Assembly (NCBI RefSeq): GCF_018320785.1
Contig: NC_054870.1
Coordinates: 3,576,433 to 3,640,432, forward strand
Direction: 5' to 3'
Length of the DNA stretch: 64,000 nt
From: Cheilinus undulatus
Taxonomy: Eukaryota > Chordata > Actinopteri > Labriformes > Labridae
Below, piece after piece: positions 11,501 to 30,799 of the stretch (its first letter is position 1; every line of letters starts with the position of its first letter). The position numbers were made by a program, and so were the translations under genes. Below the pieces are notes generated by a model. The model was not told where the DNA came from. It made no database searches and saw nothing but the letters and a program-made list of their open reading frames with translations.

Positions 11501-11925
11501 ACGCAAATATGCAACATTATTCTTATTCAAACAACTTGGTATTTCAGTGTATGAAGACTGCAGATGTGTTTGCCAGTTAGGAAACAATAATTTCCACTTT
11601 TACTCTGTAATTCCCCGTCTTTGAGGATTCCCTTTCATATTTCAGTCATTTTTGTGACATCTGCATAACAGCCAGTGCCTTTTACTGAAATAATCAAAGC
11701 AGAGATTTACTTTATGTGTAGTGTTTTATCAGCACAGCAGATTTGTCCATGTGGTGTGTAAGAGCAGATTCATTGGTGGGTTCCCTGTATGAAAGTGTGT
11801 TTATTCTACATAGGCCGTCTTCAAACAGACCTATGGACTCTTCTTATGAACTGCTATGAGTTAGAACACCTTTCCTTACGATGTAAAAATAGCAAAAGTC
11901 ACAGGAAGCAGTTGCAGCGATTTAA

Positions 11926-21035
<9,110 letters not shown>

Positions 21036-21480
21036 AGGACCCGACCTGCAGGAGAACTACAATCTTCACCCTCCTGCCTCTTGTGGTGGCTGAAAGCTGG
21101 TCTGCATAGGGGTGGGTTGGTGGGACACACCTTTTCACAGCACACTGACAAAAAAGCTGTGAAAAGGTGTGCTGGGGCCTGAAGTCCGGCCTCTGGTTTA
21201 TTCTCGGTGTGAGTGGCCTCACTTTGGCTACCAGAGAGAGTATAGCTGGATGTGATGCCTGGCTTCAGGTGCCTAAAGGGCCCTGCAGAGTTCAACTCAC
21301 AGCCAAAGCTGAAGGTTCCTGTCAGAGCCTGAAGGCTATGAGGAGAACCTGCAGGTCCACTGAGGGGGGATTTAGGGTTTTCTCCGAGTGCTTCGGTTCG
21401 CCCCAAATGAATAATTTGAAAAAAAAAAACAAGCCCCCTTTCCCCAAAAAATAAAAAATGAAATAAAATAAAATAAAAAA
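21036..21480 (+). other. probable 3' UTR of the poly(A) polymerase gene
   Basis: Follows the TAA at 21033-21035. Several overlapping AATAAA hexamers lie at about 21449-21475 in an A-rich run and are the first plausible poly(A) signals. A strong hairpin lies at 21126-21171. Confidence 0.5.
21126..21171 (+). promoter_or_regulatory. perfect 16-bp stem-loop in the 3' UTR
   Basis: CACACCTTTTCACAGC (21126-21141) and its exact complement GCTGTGAAAAGGTGTG (21156-21171) flank a 14-base A-rich loop. It starts 91 bases after the stop codon of the poly(A) polymerase frame. It could be an RNA structure or the remnant of a small palindromic insertion. It is too short for a typical microRNA precursor. Confidence 0.6.
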
Positions 21481-21609
21481 TGTGATTTCTCTACTCCTGT
21501 CTTTTCCCATATGAATTATATTAAGTTAGATTAAAAGTTGAAAAATGAAAAAATATTTGTAAACCTCCCACTGAAAGGAGGTGAAACACTTTCTGCTTTC
21601 AGAATTCTA

Positions 21610-22740
21610 ATATTTAAAAGAATGTCAGAATTCTCAGATTAAAGTCAGAATTCAGAGATTAGAGTCAGAATTCAGAGATTAGAGTCAGAATTCAGAGATT
21701 AAAGTCAGAATTCTCAGATTAAAGTCAGAATTCTCAGATTAAAGTCAGAATTCAGAGATTGAGGTCAGAAATCTTAAACTATAGTCTGATTTCCTAGATT
21801 AAAGTAGGAATTATCAACCCCTTAATGCCTGGAAACACAAATAATAGCCAGAAAAATCTATTTTTTTTGGAACTGAAATGTTCATTTAACTTTTTACTGA
21901 AATAAAAAGAAAAAATCAAAATTTCCATAAAATTTAACAACTATATTTTGTGTCTCATTTTATTCATTAGGTGTTTTTGGTAACTGATAATCCACTTGGG
22001 GGCATTTTTTTAATCATTCATCAGATTGTATTCATATTTTTTTTTGAGTAATTTATTGAATATACTGATTAGGTAAAGGTATCATAAAAGTATGTATCAA
22101 ATATGTGACCACAGGTGTTAAGGGGTTAATACTAGTAAGTAGTCTGAGATAAAAATCCTGACTTTAACCTTAGAATTTGAGATGAAATTCACAAATTCTT
22201 ATATAAAGATCAGAATTCTAAGATTAAAGTCATAATACTGAAAAAGTAAGATTTCCGTGATTAAAGCCAGAATTCTGAAAAAATGGTCAGAATTCTCAGA
22301 TTAGAGTCAGAATTCAGAGATTAAAGTCAGATCCTGAATAAAAGTCAGAATTCTGTTGTTTCAATCCTGACTTTAATCTCAGAATTTGATATTTAATTCA
22401 GGCTTCCTAGATTAAAGTTGAAATTCTAAGATTATAATAAAAATTCTAAGAAAAAAATCAGAATTCAAAGTTGAGGTCAGAATTCATATATAAGTGTTAA
22501 TCCTGACAAAAGGATGATTTCTACGATTTAAGCCAGAAGTCCAAGATAAAAGTCAAATTCTGAGATTAAATTCAAAATACTAAGATAAAAGTCAGAATTC
22601 CTAAATTAAAGTCTGAATTCTGAGACTTTAATCTCAGAATTTGACATTGAAGTCAGAATTCTTAGATTTGTATTAGATTCTAGCCGAAAAGAAACCAGAA
22701 TTCTGAGATTAAAATTCTGACTCTAATCTTATCATTTAAC
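21610..22740. repeat. 20-bp satellite (TCAGAATTCTCAGATTAAAG)
   Basis: Seven nearly perfect 20-bp units lie between about 21627 and 21770. Each carries a GAATTC, and two variants (TCAGATTAAAG and AGAGATTARAG) are mixed. The array continues in degenerate form, on and off, to about 22740, including inverted stretches (CTTTAATCTCAGAATT near 22370 and 22625). It is interrupted by the small TIR element at 21815-22127. Confidence 0.88.
21815..22127. mobile_element. MITE with AACCCCTTAA ends
   Basis: The ends AACCCCTTAATGCC and GGTGTTAAGGGGTT form an inverted pair around 313 bp of AT-rich non-coding sequence, inserted in the 20-bp satellite. The TTAA within the ends suits several superfamilies; piggyBac-like is possible but not shown. 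Confidence 0.6.
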
Positions 22741-22947
22741 TGGGAATTATGGCTTTGTGATCAGACTTGGAAAAAGAGTTGGATCTCATTATTTCTGTTG
22801 CCTTCACCACACAAATGTAACTTCAGTTTGTAAATGTTGTTGTTTATGGTGTAGTTATAAAAATGTCCACTAGGTGTCACCAAGCGCCTGTGAAAACAGG
22901 AAGTTGTACTAGTCAGACGGAAACAGAGAAAAACGGTTGGAGAGACA

Positions 22948-22948
<1 letters not shown>

Positions 22949-22979
<31 letters not shown>

Positions 22980-25318
22980 TTTCCATACAATACATTGTCA
23001 TCAGATTCATTCAAATAGATATAACAACAGATCTTTGACAAGTAGTGCAAATAATAACAGGATGAAATTTACAATAAACATACATGTAACAAAGAAAAGA
23101 ATGAACCATAAGTTCAGGGTCTGCTAAGAAAAAGGCAGATATTTAAATTTTTCGAACAATCTTAATGTTTTTATTAATTTTTTATTCTTTTGATTTAGTT
23201 TTTCAATGGTGCTGAGGTATAACTGGAGATCTGTAATTTTGAATACATGAAAAGAGGGTAATTTTTTAAGCCAAATCATTTTGTGTATAAAAAACTGGGT
23301 TTCTTTTTTGAGCATTCTTGAGAGATCTCTTTGTAAAGTGGAACCAAAAAGAAGTAGTGTGAAAACAGTCAACAAATATATGTTCAATAGATTCTCCTTC
23401 ACATTCACAAAAAGTGCATGTATTATTTATATCTGGTAAAAAATGACAAACATTTGCTTTGACAGGATAGTATCTGTGAACAATTTTATAGAGAAACTCT
23501 TTAATTTTACTTGGGAGTATCTATCTATGAGGCAACAAAAAGATCGTGTTCCATTGTTCTCTATTCAGACATACTGATCCATACTTACAAATGGGAATGG
23601 TGATATGTTCCAGACCACTTCTAATAAAATTATTTGTGCACTTTCTGTCCAACAAATCAATGCCATTTATGGAAATGGGTCTCTCCAATACAGAGAGTGT
23701 GGTACTCTGAATATTACGAGCAAGGGTTATAATATTATAAGGAATTGATCTGAGCACCATATCAAACCTCTGTCTGGAAACCTCAAAATTATAAGTATCT
23801 AAGAATGCCTCATAGCTATATAATTCACCATTTTCATTTAAGAGTTGTTTCACAGTATTTATGTTGTTCACAGACCAGTTATTCAAGTACAGAGTTTTAT
23901 TTCTGTGTGAAATGTACGTATTGTTCCACAACATACAATGGTGAGGAGAGTAGTTATGTTTGTAGAGAAGCTTCCAGCATAATAAAACTTGCTGATGAAA
24001 GTTAGCACGTTTGACTGGTAGTTTTCCTATTGAGTAAGGACACTGTAAAAGAAAACTGAGGCCACCTATTTTCTGGAAAAGATAATTAGGGATGATGTTC
24101 CATAAGCTATTGGGATTTTTTAAGAATCTTTTAATCCAATTTATTTTTATAGTTTGGTTAAAAACATTAAAAGTAAGCACATTTAGTCCTTCAGCCAGAG
24201 GATTGGTAAGAACTGTTTCTTTCACTTTCTGGGGTTTGTTTCTCCATATAAAACTGTAAAGAATTTTATCTAGTTGTGAACAAAAAGCATAAGAGGCTCT
24301 TGACATTCCTTCTGCTTTGCTTAACAACACTCCTCCATATATCCATAAGTCAACCAACAGTTACATTTCTTTTTAATTGCTTCTACAACAGGAGCAAAGT
24401 TGTTTGGTTCTCTCTCTTTAGGATTATTACTAATAATAATTCCAAGATAAGTTACCAAATCTTTAACTGGGATGCTACAGATTTCAGTATGACTGATCTT
24501 ATTTAGGGATAGAGTTTCACATTTTTTAAGATTTAAGTTTAAGCCTGAGACTTCTCAAAGTTTAGAAATAGTGGACAGAGCTTTGGGAACTTCATCAGCA
24601 TTTTTCACAAACATTGTTGTATCATCTGTGAGCTGTGTTATTTTAAGTTCTTTGCCAAGAACATCAATTCCTTTAACAGGGCTCTGTAAAACTAGATCAT
24701 TTAATACTTGGGCAACTAGTAAGAAGATGTACGGGGACGCTGGGCAACCTTGCCTTACACCTTTACTGATATTAAATCTTGGAGATGTACCATGTAGGAG
24801 TTTCACTGAGCTGTTGTTATTTTTGTGTTTTAATAGCTTTTGTAAAAAAGTTTCCAAATTCAAAAAAAGAGAGGGTATCAAAGATAAATTTATGGCTGAC
24901 TGTGTCAAAAGCTTTCTGAAAATCCAGAAAAAGTATTATGGGATCACCCGGGATTAAATCACTGTAATCTATTAAATCTAAAATCAATCTGATATTATCA
25001 GAGATGTGACGTCCTGGCATGAATCCACTTTGAGATTCATGAATAACGTCACTTAATCCAGTTTTCAGTCTTTTAGCCAGAATAGATGCAAGAATTTTGT
25101 AGTCATTGTTTAATAGAGTAATTCCCCGCCAGTTGTCAATAAGAAGTAGATCCTGTTTGGGTTTTGGGATCAGGGTAATTAGACCTTGCTTCATTGAATG
25201 AGGCAGTTCTTCTTTAATGGTGGATTCATTGTAGACTGCAAGTAGAAACTGTGAGGTTTCAGTAGGAAATGTTTGATAAAATTCTGAGGTAAGATTGTGG
25301 AGGACTGAGAGTGCCAAA
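22949..25318 (-). mobile_element. L1-like LINE, 5'-truncated, inactive
   Basis: The minus-strand element ends in a 28-base poly(A) tail (T run 22949-22976), the mark of a fairly recent insertion. Upstream of it, 24357-23521 encodes 278 residues of the ORF2 C-terminal region. 25317-24555 encodes reverse transcriptase motifs: DNWRGITLLNNDYK, QSGFMPGRHISDN, LDFQKAFDTVSH and RQGCPASPYIF. The catalytic box reads QLTDDT where the family has ADDT. A short stretch with stops and a frame change near 24360-24550 and 24850 separate the frames. The endonuclease and ORF1 are absent. Confidence 0.88.
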
Positions 25319-26158
25319 ATGAAATATATAATTCATTAATTAATTAAATAAGCCATTAATTAATTAAATGTGTAATTAATTGTACCATTAATTAATTAGA
25401 TGTGTACTTAATAAATTAAATGTACCATTTATTAATTAAATGAGTCATGAATTAATTAAATGTGCCATGAATTAATTAAATGTACCATAAATTAATTAAA
25501 TGCGTCATGAATTAATTAAATGTGTCATGAATTAATTAAATGTGTCATGAATTAATTACATGTGCCATGAATTATTTAAATGTACCATTAATTAATTAAA
25601 TATGTCAATGGTCAGACAGAGCGGAAATAACTCCAAGAACTTCAATAAATCCCTCTGCTTTGCTAGCCACATGTTCAGGGTCCGAAATTCCAGTGTCAAC
25701 GTGTTCTGACAGGACTAAAATATCTGTTATTAACTCACGGGAGAGCTCATGCAGGTCCTCAGTGATCGCTGCCATGTTTGTGTGTTAGTTTGTTTGGTGG
25801 TAAACGCCCCAATGTGGCAATCCTGCAGACCAAACCAATGGTTTGTGACTGTTCAGTGTTAGTTCTGCCCACTGAGTTTGATGTGAGAGGATGACAGATA
25901 AAATTAATTCATGATGCACTGCTGGAGCAGGAACCATGAATTAATTAAATAGCTATCACCAATTTTAATTAATTCATGACACATTTATTTAAGTCATGGC
26001 ACATTTAATTATTCATGGCACATTTAATTAATTAATGGTACATTTAATTAATTAGTAACACATTTAATTAATGGCACATTTAATTAATTCATGACACATT
26101 TAATTAATTAATGGCATATTTAATTTATTAATGGTGCATTTAATTAATTAATGGCACT
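25310..26158. mobile_element. palindromic element with 20-bp satellite arms
   Basis: The left arm (about 25321-25605) is some 14 tandem units of AATTAATTAAATGTGTCATG. The right arm (about 25925-26158) is about 12 units of the exact reverse orientation (CATGACACATTTAATTAATT). The outermost bases AGTGCCA and TGGCACT are inverted copies. A 320-bp centre of normal composition separates the arms and carries a 56-codon frame. I do not recognise the family. No target duplication is evident. Confidence 0.7.
25605..25775 (-). CDS. 56-codon ORF inside the satellite palindrome
   Basis: ATG at 25773-25775 sits in a strong start context (AACATGG). The frame runs 56 codons to TGA at 25605-25607, exactly where the left satellite arm begins. 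It starts MAAITEDLHELSRELIT and is acidic, with a helical, leucine-rich look (LVLSEHVD, GFIEVLGVI). I know no family for it. It could be a first exon picked up by the element, the start of an element-encoded protein, or chance. There is no donor splice site at its end. Confidence 0.4.
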   Translation of the reverse strand: MAAITEDLHELSRELITDILVLSEHVDTGISDPEHVASKAEGFIEVLGVISALSDH

Positions 26159-26445
26159 GGAAATTCAGTCAAAGTAAGCGACATAAGTACGCATGACACA
26201 ACAGCAAAACAAGTTCAATCGTTCGTATCTTTTAAATAAATTACACCATTCTGGAATAATATGATAAAACTCACCATTTACATTCAGTAGTGTTGAAAAA
26301 TCCGCTAGCTTTGACAGTGACTGCTGGCAGGCGGTAATCAGTGTCTCCCTCCGAAAAAAAGGGAAAAAAAAGCTTTTGAGCTCCAACATTGCGCCGCTTT
26401 CATTGGTCAAATGTTGGACAAGGGAAGAATTCCATTCATTAAAGT

Positions 26446-27014
26446 GTGGATTTGATGAAATAACGAAGATAGTGTTAATATCAACCCAACCATTCAAGAT
26501 GACTTATCTGACAGCTTCATACCGCGCGGATGGGTGACCACAGCAGCACACTTCAGAATTTGCAACTGCGCCGGGATGATGAAAATAATATTTTATTTTA
26601 TTTTATTTTATTTATTCTTTTTTTTTGTTTGTTTTTTAAAGAACATTCGACCAGAACATTGGCGGAGTGGAAAGGGTAGTGGCGTTAGCACCATAAGTTT
26701 GTTGGATCGAGGCCTGAGCTCGGCTGCGTTGCACACTGAGGTGTTATAGACATGGGGTCATCCACGTTGCTTGTTCTGCTTTTTACCATCTTTGGAAAAA
26801 TTCAAACATCCAAACTCGTCTTTATTTCACATGGATATTAACTGGGCTCATCCTTAAAAAAAAAAAAAAAAAACAATCACTAAACACCTGTGGAAAAACA
26901 ACACAAAAGCGTGGATTTCATCAAATAACGAGCATAGTCTGTTAACATCAATCCAACCATTAAAGATGACTTATCTGACGGCTTCATACCGCGTGGATGG
27001 GCGACCACAGCAGC
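26446..27014. repeat. direct repeat pair of about 102 bp
   Basis: The segments 26446-26547 and 26911-27014 are strongly similar direct copies sharing GATGACTTATCTGAC and GGCGACCACAGCAGC-type runs. They flank the SINE-like segment 26650-26878. Both copies lie just outside the palindromic element. They may be ends of an unrecognised element or a local duplication. Confidence 0.75.
26650..26878 (+). mobile_element. candidate tRNA-derived SINE
   Basis: TGGCGGAGTGG at 26660-26670 fits the RNA polymerase III A box. GGATCGAGGCC at 26704-26714 resembles a B box with two mismatches. Their spacing suits a tRNA head. The segment ends in an 18-base A run at about 26857-26874. It has no coding frame. It is a single copy in this window, so SINE status rests on the promoter boxes and tail only. 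Confidence 0.45.
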
Positions 27015-27389
27015 AGAAGAAAAAAAGAAAAAGAAAGAAGAAGCAAAAGAAAGTGGAAGAAAATCAACATTATGTGAAAACAATACCAAATGTGCTTCTT
27101 TAGACCGCAACTAAAAATATAGCACAGAGGGGTCATCGAGAGTCTGAGGGCAACTTTTTGGCCATATTAGAAGAAATAGCGAAGCATGACCAATTTTTTG
27201 AAAAAGGCTCAATGCATGTGGCAATGCAAAATACACAAGTTAATACACATTGTTAATAAACTGCAAATTAAAAACACTGTGCTTAATATGTACTTAAATA
27301 TATTTCAACATTTAGAGACTCCAATTGCAATTGATTGTTTGAGAAACAAATTCATTGTCATAGTCTGTGGACCCCCTGAAATCGCCTTG

Positions 27390-27560
27390 ACCACCCTCTG
27401 GCCACCCCAAGGATAAAAGTCTAGCCCCGCCACTGGTCCTGGAGACACAGAGCTCCATGGTTCAATACACCTGATTCAAGTTTGTAATCCAACCCCTACA
27501 GCATTTTAAAAATCCATTTAATCAAATCCATCAGGTGAGGGACAGGAGGAGGGGTCCTGG
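27390..27560. mobile_element. dispersed fish repeat fragment
   Basis: Contains the phrase CTAGCCCCGCCACTGG followed by a segment GGTTCAATACACCTGATTC, both common in fish interspersed repeats. Neither end is clear. Confidence 0.35.
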
Positions 27561-27639
27561 GACTGGACTGAGAGGTTTGAGTTTTCGTAGTATTGTCACT
27601 GCTGATTGGAAGTAGGATCATAACTATTATGAGTTCTCA

Positions 27640-28150
27640 AACTAGGCTAATATTTACAAGAAATGGATGTAAAAGTCTTTTTGGACAAAGGAAAGTGATT
27701 ACAATGAAGGTAGGCATTGAACCAACAGAGAGCACTATGATCTAAACCAATATGATGGAGTTTATCCAGAAGGAGATAAAGATCTACCAGGTCGAAAGCC
27801 TTGGTGAGATCAATAAAAATAGCTCCTACAGTCTGACCAGAGTCAAAAGCAGAAAACAAGTCATTCTTAAACTTTAGAAGAGTGGTTGTAGTAGAAAAAA
27901 TAGGTCTAAAACCACACCGTGAGGGAGATAAAATATCAAATTGATTATTGTAGTGTGATAATTAGTTAAAAATTAATTTCTCAAAGATTTTTGCAGTAAT
28001 ACAAATAATTGAAATAGGTCTATAGTTATTTACATCAGATGGGTTACCACCTTTAAAAAGTGGAGTGACTCTGGCACATTTCCAGCTCGGAGGGATACAA
28101 CAAGTGGATAAAGATAAGTTAAATAAATCTGCCAGGGGATACATCAATAT
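27640..28150 (-). mobile_element. LINE reverse transcriptase fragment
   Basis: Read from 28147 downward: PPSWKCARVTPLFKGG, NNYRPISIICITAKIFEKL, then, after a stop, SAFDSGQTVGAIFIDLTKAF. These are reverse transcriptase boxes of a CR1/L2- or Rex1-type non-LTR element. The frame has stops at about 27960 and after the Asp-Leu-Thr-Lys box, so it is dead. Only about 500 bp of the element remains. Confidence 0.75.
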
Positions 28151-29325
28151 ACACTGTAAGCCCAGATGAGTTGAATTTACTAAAAAATTTGAGGAAACCG
28201 GTTGTTCTTAAACATTTAAGTAATGTTTAATGAAAAGTTGGGTGAATTTAACTTAAGTTTTTAAGCACAACAAACTAAATGCCAAGTTGATTTAACTTAA
28301 AATCTCTTGCAAAGTCAATTGCTCTGCATAATTATTAAACTTAAACTTATATTTCAAGTCCATTGCAATAAATTACAAGTTGATTTGATTGAAAATAATT
28401 TGGAAAATTAAATTAAGTCAACTTCATGTTTTCAAAATGTGTACACTGTAAAACAAAATTGGTTGAATTTAAGTTTGCAGGACTTAGGTTAAATCATATA
28501 CTTTGAGTGTGCCATATTTAATATTTTTAGTGCAATGTAAACACCAATAAGTTCATAGAACTCAAAATATCACAGTCAACTGATTGCCTTAAAATGTCAG
28601 ACAGTACTCTCTGTACAAGATTTTTGAAGTTATTATTTCACCAAAGGTGGACAAACTGTTCCACCATTTACAACAATGGCTGTTAATGACCCACTGAACC
28701 CAAGGCTGATATTTCATTAATGTCAGTGTGCTATCCAACATTCACTCACACTAATAACATTAACATCGCCCCCTATGTAACTGAGACAGCAACTTCACTC
28801 ATGGTGCATTTTATTTATTTATTTTCTTAAACCTTTATTTAACCAGGAGAAAACCTCTTTGAGATTAAAAATCTCTTTTCAAAAGTGTTCTGGCCAATAC
28901 AGCAGCAGCAAACAGAGTGCATAAAGGCTTAGTGCCCAACGGCATTCTGGGAAAACTGCAGATTTGCCATATGATGTTGCATTTTTACAGTGCAAGATGT
29001 TTAGAACCAAGTGAGGGAGAAACCGGTCTTTTTAGCTTCTGTCTTAGATGCTTGAACAAGGAAATTGCGCAATTTTGTTTCAAACAAGCCAAGACAAGTT
29101 TGAATTCAACACCTTGAAGCATTTGTTATTATAAGTAAACCCAAAGTTTAAGTTAAAAAATGGAAGTTTTAAGTTTATCCATCTCAAAACAACAAGTACA
29201 CTCTACAGTCACATTATAACAGTAGAATACACCAAAATGACTTAAGTAATGCAAAAAAGGTAGTTTTTTAAGTAATATTTACTTCAATTATTTGATCACA
29301 AACAACTTTCGGGTTAACAGTGTAT
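28150..29325. mobile_element. MITE with ATACACTGTAA ends
   Basis: The left end ATACACTGTAAGCCC and right end GGGTTAACAGTGTAT form an inverted pair. The interior is rich in TTGATTTAACTTAA and carries an internal ACACTGTAAAAC start at 28442, so two related copies may be merged. The segment 28805-28920 is a LINE-tail-like repeat (TTTATTTAACCAGGAGAAAA). Inserted beside the LINE fragment at 27640-28150. Confidence 0.6.
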
Positions 29326-29329
29326 CAGG

Positions 29330-29785
29330 TAAGTTCTAACTACACCTTCATAAAACTTGAAAACAGTTTGATGAACTGTACATAAAAAAAATGTAATCAC
29401 GTTTTAACGCCGTCAACTGTTAATAGAGTATTAGCTGATGTTAACGTTGGCTAATGTTAGAGTTAGCTAGTAAACAAACATCGTGTTTTGCTTCCAGGTG
29501 AGGCGTCAGTGAACTCAAGTAGTCCGGATTTTGTTCCCTCTGTGTTTGTTTACAAGAGACAAAGCCAGAAACCCGAGGCAAAGATGGAAAGGCACTAATA
29601 ATTTGTCTTTCTACTTAAACTTGCTGTGCATTGCTACGTTGTTCTTTGCCTAAGAGTTTACAGTGTTTAAATTTTGTTTTTATTTTTTTGCATATTTATC
29701 ACACTTAAATGTTTCAGATCATCAAACCAATTTTATTATCTCACAAAGACAAAATGCAGTGTCTAAATGATGATTTTATTTCTTA
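29330..29785. other. non-coding stretch, nothing recognised
   Basis: No frame with family motifs and no repeat termini. Contains several GTTAGC/GCTAGT words without clear periodicity. Confidence 0.4.
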
Positions 29786-30345
29786 ACAGGAAAACAATCT
29801 TAACCTATCGGGCCCATGTGAAAATGTAATTTCCCCCTGAACCTAATAACTGGTTGTGCCCACCTTGGCAGCAATAACTGAAATCAAGCGTTTGTGATAA
29901 CTGGTGATGAGTCTTTCGCATCGCTTTTGAGGAATTTTGGCCCACTCCTCTTCGCAGAATTGTTTTCACTCAGCCATACAGGAGGGTTTTTGAGCATGAA
30001 CTGCCCATTTAAAGTCACACCACAGCATCTTAATTGGATTTAAGTCCAGACCCTGACTGGGCCACTCCAAAACCTTCATTTTATTTGTTTTGAGCCATTC
30101 AGAGGTGGACTTGCTGATATGTTTTGGGTCGTTGTCCTGCTGCATAATCCAAGAGCGCTTGAGCTTGAGGGCACGAACTAATGGCCGGACGTTGGCATTC
30201 AGGATTTTTCTGATGGACAGCAGAATTTATTGTTCCATCAATCACAGCAAGTAGTCCAGGTCCTGAAGCAGCAAAACAGCCCCAGACCATCACACTGTCA
30301 CCACCATGTTTGACTGTTGGCATGATGTTTCTTTTATCAAATGCT
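29786..30345 (-). mobile_element. Tc1-like transposon fragment
   Basis: A minus-strand transposase segment at 30323-30240 reads TVKHGGDSVMVWGCFAASG and PGLLAVIDGTINS, the central part of a Tc1-type transposase. The rest of the element toward 29786 is the non-coding or frame-broken half, ending near GGGCCCATGTGAAAATG. A different family member from the one at 8035-9850. Confidence 0.75.
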
Positions 30346-30355
30346 GTTATTTTTA

Positions 30356-30470
30356 CTAGGGCTGAAAGGATTCTTCCAATTATCCGAGTGATTCGATTAA
30401 AAAAATTTCTCGAGGCAAATTATCGAGGCTTCGCTTAAATCAGCCCTGCATCTATATATGTCCATGCTAT
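30356..30470. mobile_element. hAT-like terminal fragment (AGGGCTGAAAGGATT)
   Basis: The run TAGGGCTGAAAGGATTCTT with GATTCGATTAAAAAAATT is typical of one end of a fish hAT family. A partner end was not located; the CG-richer segment up to about 30800 may be the interior. Confidence 0.4.
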
Positions 30471-30799
30471 AATCTTGGACATCATGCTGTGAGTTGCATG
30501 GCGTGCTGTGTTTCGCATGGACGGATATTTGTGTGGCGCAATGCACTTATTTTTGCTGTTACTATAACGTAACATGCATGATGTCAGGCGTGAAAATCAA
30601 ACGGGAGGAGAAGTTGATGCATTGATGTTTACAGGCACGTGTCCTGCGTTTTTACGCAGCCGCTGGCCATGAATTCATGACAAATATGGCGCTATGCCTA
30701 CACCAGTGACCCTACGCACATCTCCGAGTTTACGCACTGCTTGCATGACTCACTGGTGTGAGACAGCGCTCAGTTTGTGTCTGCAGACTTCAGGGCATT

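Noticed and set aside
11331-11624. Frames running across the run of N
   Set aside because: They exist only because N codons are read as open.
21610-21780. Regular 20-bp repeats as a possible CRISPR array
   Set aside because: Units are contiguous with no unique spacers, and the genome is clearly that of a vertebrate.
25321-26158. TTAATTAAATG repeats as a CRISPR-like array
   Set aside because: Units are contiguous and AT-rich without spacers; the structure is a palindromic satellite.
26165-26497. 110-codon minus frame next to the palindrome
   Set aside because: It has no ATG at its start, an in-frame TAA lies just upstream, and no family motif is visible; it overlaps a direct repeat.
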